Below are positions 58,128 through 64,000 of a stretch of DNA of 64,000 nucleotides, one piece after another. Source of the DNA: Chrysemys picta bellii. Lineage: Eukaryota; Chordata; Testudines; Emydidae. The notes under the pieces are model-generated. The model was not told the DNA's origin. It saw only the letters and a program-made list of their open reading frames with translations, and searched no databases. Numbering within the stretch: the stretch's first letter is position 1; each line of letters begins with the position of its first letter. A program made the translations under genes and the position numbers. The stretch is taken from assembly GCF_011386835.1 (NCBI RefSeq), contig NC_088800.1, positions 83,578,981 through 83,642,980 on the forward strand, given 5' to 3'.

Positions 58128-58365
58128 TTGGAGGAGGAAGTATGGTCTGTTGGTTAGGGTACTAGCCTGGGACTTGAGAGAACTGGGTTCCATTCCTTGC
58201 TCCCTTCCTGTGTGACCGTAGGTAAGTCCTTTGGTCTCTTGGAGCCTCAGTTTCCCTATCAGTACAATGGGGATAATGGCACTGTCCTGCCTCCCAGCAG
58301 CTTTGTGAGGACAAATACATTAAAGACTCTGAAGCGCTCAGACACTATGATAATAGCAGCCACAG
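58128..58365 (+). repeat. MIR-like SINE
   Basis: The copy reads 'gtctgttggttagggtact', 'agcctgggacttgagaga', 'gtgtgaccgtaggtaagtc', 'ggagcctcagtttccctat' and 'caatggggataatggcact', then 'gaagcgctcagacactatg'. It is the most complete sense copy in the window. Confidence 0.87.
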
Positions 58366-59744
58366 AAGTACCTTAGATAAAAAGGAGGCAATGGAAGAAG
58401 GAAAATAACCTATAAAACTGCCATTATTTTCTAAATGGCTTTCGATCCAGGATTAATTTATGATCTCTCTTGCTAACAGGCCTAGAATAAGCAAGAAAAT
58501 CTATGATGGGGGCTCTGCTGATTGGATGAATTTATACTTTCCAGCATGGCATACTCCCTGATTTACAACTGAGTAGGAAACCTTGAGATAAAAAAACAAA
58601 ATGAAAAGACGACTCGTGTTTTGGTTTCTTTTCTCCACCCCCGTGTGCCTGTCAGGCCATTAATTCCATCAGAAAACACCGTTCCTGTTTTTTTCCCTCC
58701 AAAAACTCTCAGCTGTTACAGGGAGACAGCTGCACCCTCTGGAACTAATTACAGCTGTCTAGGAGATTTAGGCCTTGATCGGTAACAACTTAAATATTGC
58801 TGCTAATTTTTAACACATACAGTTGGAAGATGTCATAATAGGCTGATATATGATAGAATCTTAAAAGTGCTACGGCACAGCTGCTACGGCGCATCTGGCA
58901 GGATGAGTTGTAAAATATTGATTTAAGAAATAATGCTTATTATTTTTAGCCTTTCCCCCCTTCCTCCAAGGGCACAGGATTTCATGGACTGAGGGCGGGC
59001 AGGGATGATAGAGTGTGTGTGCTTGCACAGAAAGGCAGGAGCATGCGTTCCGCATGTGTCATTGTACTGTTGCAGCTAGTAGTTTGGTTTCCAGTGGGTT
59101 CCTGTTTAGGTGGCTATGTTGAGCCTCTCATTTCAGTAGTCATAACTGAGATACTGACTGATCTTCTACCATGCGGCCGTTTGGATTTCTAATTCTGGAT
59201 GCTGTTACAGAGCGAATCTGACGGTAGTAGTCTGTTAGTCCATGTTCTGCATTTTATGAACTGTTGTTGTCACTGGGATAAAATAACAGAGAGTTCTGCA
59301 TCTCCCAAAGACCATGTCCAACTCACCTTAGCTGGCTCTAACCTGTTGCTTGCCGTTCATCTCATTATTTTGTCCTGGTGGTTTGATAAATTGCGGTTCT
59401 TTTGGGGGATCTCTTAAAGGACATTATATTTGCAAAACTGGATCCGATTGTTAGTCTGTGCACTTTGGTTTCCCACCTTTTGGCAGTAGTTAACAGCTGA
59501 TGCTTCAGAGAGAGACAAAAATAACCCAGAACCATTATTCACTTGGTAAATCATGGAAAGCTATATTTGTAAGAAAGAATTTCCTTCTTGATCCCTGCAA
59601 CTCTCAGCCCTGAAGCATGAGAGGTGATCAGCCTTTCCTTAGTGTGTATAATCGCCAATGTTGTTAGTCCCTTTTTAAAGTACGAGAAAGTACTGTATTT
59701 AGTTTCCTCACGACCTTAGTAGGGATTTTCTCCTTGCTCTGGAG

Positions 59745-60400
59745 CAGTGAGCAAGGCTCATCCTTGCAGCCAATTTCTTGTGGTTAAAAGAGGGCTTTGG
59801 GTGTTTCTAACCATCAGAGACGTAAAGTTCTGGTACAGCCTTCCCAGAGGAGCTGTGTGGGCAAAAAACCTAACAGCTTCACAACTGAGCTTGATAAGTT
59901 CATGGAGCGGATGGTATGATGAGACTGCCTACAATGGTATGTGGCATCTGCAAGTAGTAAATATCCCCAGTGGTTGGAGATGGGACATTAGATGGAGAGG
60001 ACTTTGAGTTACTACAGAATTCTTTTCTGGGTGTCTGGCTGGGGGTCTTGCTGACATGCTCAGGGTCCAACTCGTCAACATATTTGAGGTCAGGAAGGAA
60101 TTTCCCCCCAAGTCAGATTGGTAAAGACTCTGTTTTTTTTCACCTTCCTCTGTAGCATGGGGCACAGGTGACTTGCAGGTTTAAATTAGAGTAAATGGTG
60201 GGTTCTCTGTAACTTTAAGTCTTTAAATCAAGATTTGATGAGTTGATGAGGACTTCAGTAACTCAGCCAGAGGTTAGAGGCCTATTACAGGAGTGGGTGG
60301 GTGAGTTTCTATGCCCTGCAATGTGCAGGAGGTCAGATTAGCTGATCAGGATGGTCCCTTCTGGCCGATAAGCCTATTGGTGGATCAGCGCCCCAGCTGT
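59745..60400 (+). mobile_element. CR1-group LINE 3' end
   Basis: The start encodes a decayed C-terminus (VKFWYSLPRGAV). It is followed by a long non-coding 3' region with 'ggtcaggaaggaatttccc', 'cttgcaggtttaaattaga', 'aggaggtcagattagctga' and 'atggtcccttctggcc', which are typical CR1-group 3' words. The 5' part is missing, as is usual for truncated insertions. Confidence 0.72.
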
Positions 60401-61329
60401 CATCATCTTTTATGTTTCTAATGTTACTAAGAAATGCATCCTTTTCCCTTGTGTTTCAAATGTGGCATGTTCAGTAGGACAGATGTTCTCTGACGGCGAA
60501 GTGGATTAATAGACAAGGGTAGCATATTGAGCTGGCGCTCTCATATTTTTATGTTCCCTTTAAAAGCAGTAAGTGTGACCTGAAAATTCATGAATCAGAA
60601 AGCACAGGATGACAGAAAGGCCAAGGATCTAGCAGGTGTAGAAGCCTGTGTATAGACTGAAGGGGCTATTCCTCCACCCAACCACAGAGAGTCCTGTGTC
60701 AAACTGCTTCTCCCCGCTGGCAGGCCCTAGCAGAGGACAACACTGAGGAGACAGGTGGTGCCACCTCTAGGTCTAGGACATGAAGACACATTCTCCCAGT
60801 TGACTGACAGGCAGCCGGGAGGAGCTTTAAAGGAGATCAGGGGGCTGACAAAGGAAGTCCCAGCTGACAGCTCTGAAATGAACGGCAAAGTTCTCAAAGT
60901 ACCTGGCTGATATCCGTGACAGCTGGTTATTTGTCTAGCTGAACTTAGAGCTGCCATCTGCTGCATCCTTGAAGCTAGCAAGTTCCTTGAACCCAGATTG
61001 TTGGTTTCACGGAATCCACAAGCTCTACTGGTTTTGCCAGCAGAACGTTAAGTTCCTAGGGTCCTAGGTACGTTCTGGCTTTGCGTGAACCGTAACTATT
61101 GGTCTCAGAATTTGCAGGCTCTCCTGGGTCTCTCTCCAGAGCTCCTAAGTTCCAGGAACATTAGCTGTTTTTCTCATGGAACCTTAAAAGCCCATGGGCT
61201 TGTGTGAGTCTGATGCGTGAGAACTCCGGTAAAAAGAGCGATGGTCCTTGACGGTTTCAATATCTGCAGGCACCGTGCATGTGTGAAACTTGGTTGAGTT
61301 ACAAGCGCTGCAGGTCTGCATTTGAGGCT

Positions 61330-61640
61330 TGTAAACTCTGTGAGCCCTAACGTGATGGACTCGGAGGTATTAATTCTTTTGCCATGTTACTGGAAGAACG
61401 TGTTCACTCTCTGAACCCTGCAAAGCATGAGTAACTCACAACAATGATTATTCATCCTACCAGAGGACCTGGCAAATTCTGTAAACCCTGGAAGGAGGCA
61501 ACCAGCTAGATTATAAATCCAGCGTCTTACTGGACATAACCACTGTGAGCCCTGAAACAAAGGATTCACAGTGAGTGTGAAGTCCAGCAGCTTTTAGATC
61601 TGTGAGCCTGGAAGAGAGAGATTCACAGGTGTTACAATTC
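61330..61640. repeat. Degenerate tandem cluster (CTCTGTGAGCCCTG motif)
   Basis: A motif resembling TCTGTGAGCCCTG recurs at 61337, 61410, 61478, 61542 and 61599 (CTCTGTGAGCCCTAA, CTCTGAACCCTGC, TTCTGTAAACCCTGG, ACTGTGAGCCCTGAA, TCTGTGAGCCTGG), at spacings of 73, 68, 64 and 57 bp. A similar GTAAACTCTGTAAACC lies near 62250. It may be an old, diverged tandem array. Confidence 0.4.
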
Positions 61641-61689
61641 CTGCTGTGTCGTCTCCACAGCATTTAAATTCCATGGCACTGAATTTGGA

Positions 61690-61866
61690 GGGGGAGGTAT
61701 AGCTCAGGGGTTTGAGCATTGGCCTGCTAAACCCAGGGTTGTGAGTTCAATCCTTGAGGGGGCCATTTAGGGATCTGGGGCAAAAATCTGTCTGGGGATT
61801 GGCTCTGCTCAGGGGTTTGGACTAGATGACCTCCTGAGGTCCCTTCCAACCCTGATCTTCTATGAT
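61690..61866 (+). repeat. Turtle tRNA-derived SINE with CR1-like tail
   Basis: After a GGGGGAGG leader come an A box (TAGCTCAGGGGTTTGAGCA), 'ggcctgctaaacccagggt', a B box (GAGTTCAATCC), 'gggccatttagggatctgg' and the tail GATGACCTCCTGAGGTCCCT, then TCCAACCCTGATCTTCTATG. The tail is nearly identical to the end of the CR1 copy at 52371-52412. Such a shared 3' end lets the SINE use the LINE's reverse transcriptase. Confidence 0.92.
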
Positions 61867-63354
61867 AATGACTCTGGAGGTCTTACAGTATACTACTGCT
61901 TTAGCAGAAGAGCTTGTAAACTGCACAAAGGAAGAACTCAGAGATTATTATACCCTACATTAGGGAGTATTTCCTCTGAAGTTTGTGGCTCCTCAGGCAT
62001 AGGCAGGCTACTGCAGCCTCTGAAGTTTTAGCTGTGTAAGGGCCATAGAGGGTCCTTAATGATCAGAATAATGCTTCCAGCTTGCTGACCTTGTAGACTC
62101 AAGAGACAATGTCAACTCTGTAATGCGCACAGTTTGGGTCAAGGAATTTAGTAGCTTTGCAGACACAGCCAGAAGAACGGTCAAGCTCTATAAAGTGAAT
62201 AGCTTTGGTTTAAGGAGATTACAAACTCCAAAGTCACAGCCTGCAGAGTTTGTAAACTCTGTAAACCAACGTGTCTGTTTCGAGAAAGGAGGGAAGCTTT
62301 GCTGAGACACCTGGCTTAATTTCTGTGATCCATAAACCAGCATCTTCCAACCCTCCTCAATAAAGAATTGTTTGGTGGACCTGGGCTCATTATGGAAGCA
62401 TGTATAAAACAAATGTGAAGTTTTAAAGAGATACGTTAGCCACTCCCACAAAAAATAAAGACTTTATGAAAAGTGACAAATCACCATTTTTTTGGCTTGT
62501 CCAATTGTTCTCAACATCCCTAGAGGGAAAAAAACTCCTCTGCCCTAATAGTAAGCAGAAATTTCAATCAGAAATGTTTCTTTTTGTTTGGTTTTGGGGT
62601 TTTTTATTTAAATTGGTAGGTTGGAATGAGGTTTATCATGCTTCATGCCTAACCACCTAAACGCTGCATTCACTACAGTGATAAAACTACATCTTCACCC
62701 ATCATGGAACTCCCCTAGGGAAAATAAAACAATGGCCAGGTTTCCATTTGTAACCAACAGCTTGGAATTTATCCTCCAAGATACCATATCGGAGGGATCT
62801 GTGTGGTTTTCTTCCGCCCATTTTAGTGACCATTGACAAATGATAATTGTCGGAGAATAACAGAGTTCTTCCACATTATCAATGAGACCAAACTATTGCC
62901 CGTTGTCTCTCTCTGACCCTGGAGTATTTTGAAGGCACTCTCGGCCATATCCCATACCGCTATGGTATATCTATGGTATATCTATGCTAAATGGTAACAT
63001 ATCCTCTAGACTGGACAGAGCCAGATCTGATCAAGGTCCACTCCTTCATTTTTAAATTCATCCCCCATGAAGGCAGGTGGCGATCTGTGGCTCATAACTG
63101 AGCACAAGTCTGAGGAGAGGAGCGGTGCAGAAATCACGTGTTCATCATCTGGGAGGGGAGGGGCACTTGTTATCTTTCTTGGGGCACTCAGGATGGTACC
63201 AATTGGCTTCAAAAGAACCAGCCAACTTCTGCCAGAGTGAGAATTGCCATAACCTGGTCACTTGGAAGGAGAGGGGAGGTAGAGAGGAGGGAATGAGGAG
63301 GAGCAGTGCAAATTGAGCCCATCCCAAGGAGAGAAAAAAGGACAAGCTGGGATT

Positions 63355-63540
63355 TCCAAAGCTGCCTAAGGGAGTTAGGCACTCAAATCCGTAGGTGCCT
63401 TTGAGAGATCTCAGCCAGAAGGCATCTGGGGTGGAATTTTCAAAAGCCCCTCCATGACTTAGGAGTCTACCTCCTGTTGAGAGTTAGTGAGAATTGTGCT
63501 CCTAAATCACTTAGCCTCTTTGGAAAATCCCACTCATGTT
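63355..63540. repeat. Dispersed repeat with GAGTTAGGCAC words
   Basis: 'aagggagttaggcactca', 'ccatgacttaggagtcta' and 'attgtgctcctaaatcac' match the reptile dispersed family also seen at 37265 and 53418. Confidence 0.5.
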
Positions 63541-63904
63541 GCCTGAGCCCAGATTCAGGTAGAGCCTTGGGGGAAGGGAGTGGGCTTGGCTGGGTTTTTT
63601 GGTTGGTTTTGGAGGGGTTTTGCAGAGTTATTTAGACTCTCCGTTTAAGAGCTTGAAATGTATTCAGATGCAAGCTTTCTGCCACAAAAATGCAGCTTTA
63701 ATTGTGTGCGGTTGCCTGAATGCTCACACGGTTCTAGTTTTACAGGCCGATTCCTTTGATAGCAAACATTTTAATAGACAGACGACATATGGGAAAGATC
63801 ATGCCACATCAGATGATAGATATTATTTAAACTGGGCAGGCCAGCCCATTTGGAAGGGATGGGGAAGTTTTCATTCCAAAGGGCTCATCCAATAGCCAGT
63901 ATGT

Positions 63905-64000
63905 CTAGGAGAAGGATGGCTTTGTAGTTAGAGCAATGAACCGGGGGACCCGGGAGCCCTCTCTGCCACGGGCTCCCTGTGTGACCTTGACCAAGTCACT
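63905..64000 (+). repeat. MIR-like SINE, cut by window end
   Basis: The copy reads 'atggctttgtagttagagc', 'aatgaaccgggggaccc' and 'gtgtgaccttgaccaagtc', the 5' and central part of the MIR-like family. The 3' part lies beyond the window. Confidence 0.7.

Larger units (their letters stand above)
45652..64000 (+). other. LMF1: LMF1 intron 10 (5' part), repeat-rich
   Basis: This sequence downstream of the last visible LMF1 exon is inferred to be intron because the terminal coding exon was not found. It contains an AT-rich piece (46066-46215), a mariner-like MITE (46446-46632), a TIR element (48776-49038), a perfect hairpin (49191-49260), a nested LINE cluster (50072-52620), MITE-like sequence (54783-55256), a Harbinger-like MITE in a Penelope-like end (55530-55911), a palindromic MITE (57458-57585), a MIR-like SINE (58128-58365), a LINE 3' end (59745-60400), a degenerate tandem cluster (61330-61640) and a turtle SINE (61690-61866). 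I recognise nothing certain in 45660-46060, 46690-48770, 49270-50070, 52620-53410, 53550-54780, 55920-56690, 57590-58120, 58370-59740, 60400-61320, 61870-63350 and 63545-63900. Confidence 0.75.

Noticed and set aside
61690..61780. Functional tRNA gene
   Set aside because: A and B boxes are present but the sequence does not fold as a full tRNA, lacks a proper 3' half and continues into a LINE-like tail, so it is a SINE head.
45652..64000. Terminal LMF1 coding exon
   Set aside because: I looked for a Trp-Val-Arg-Gly-Glu-His block followed by Lys-Trp-Trp and found none. A short exon could be missed by eye, but no candidate can be supported.

Overview
This window is vertebrate genomic DNA, almost certainly from a turtle (probably a cryptodire). 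The evidence is the repeat content. There are two copies of a tRNA-derived SINE with clear A and B boxes and a LINE-like tail (about 3018-3218 on the minus strand and 61690-61866 on the plus strand). There are also many CR1-group LINE fragments, MIR-like SINEs, hAT, Harbinger-like and mariner-like non-autonomous elements, and a Penelope-like element. No bacterial-style gene organisation, operon or CRISPR array is present.

The only host gene I can support is LMF1 (lipase maturation factor 1) on the plus strand. Four internal coding exons are visible at 23955-24138, 27815-27968, 33517-33700 and 45539-45651. All have AG/GT splice sites and their phases match across all three introns between them, giving about 211 codons of one continuous reading frame. 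By correspondence with human LMF1 they are most likely exons 7 to 10. Positions 1-23954 are then the end of intron 6, and 45652-64000 is the start of intron 10. The 5' exons and the terminal coding exon were not found and probably lie outside the window.

LMF1 is a multi-pass endoplasmic reticulum membrane protein needed for folding and assembly of lipoprotein lipase, hepatic lipase and endothelial lipase. The exons here encode the last membrane segments and much of the conserved C-terminal (DUF1222) region.

The remaining sequence (about 99%) is intron. It holds: an antisense CR1/L2-group LINE (6.8-8.9 kb); a hAT element with a perfect 8-bp target duplication (4071-4711) and a second one (30001-30473); a probable solo LTR (28477-29171); a decayed antisense gag remnant (32.6-33.0 kb); a 21-bp minisatellite (36762-36951) and a 42-bp minisatellite (41151-41317); an antisense Penelope-like element with a GIY-YIG endonuclease remnant (38.15-38.8 kb); a palindromic mariner-like MITE (46446-46632); a CR1 copy lacking its reverse transcriptase core, inserted into an older antisense LINE end (50.07-52.6 kb); and a Harbinger-like MITE inside a Penelope-like 3' end (55.5-55.9 kb). 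Long stretches between these show nothing I recognise.

I found no convincing new biological system. The items most worth a second look are the nested insertions, a 17-bp perfect inverted repeat at 49191-49260, a segment present twice at 12.9 and 15.25 kb, a degenerate tandem cluster near 61.3-61.6 kb, and one unexplained 177-codon open frame at 31753-32286 (minus).
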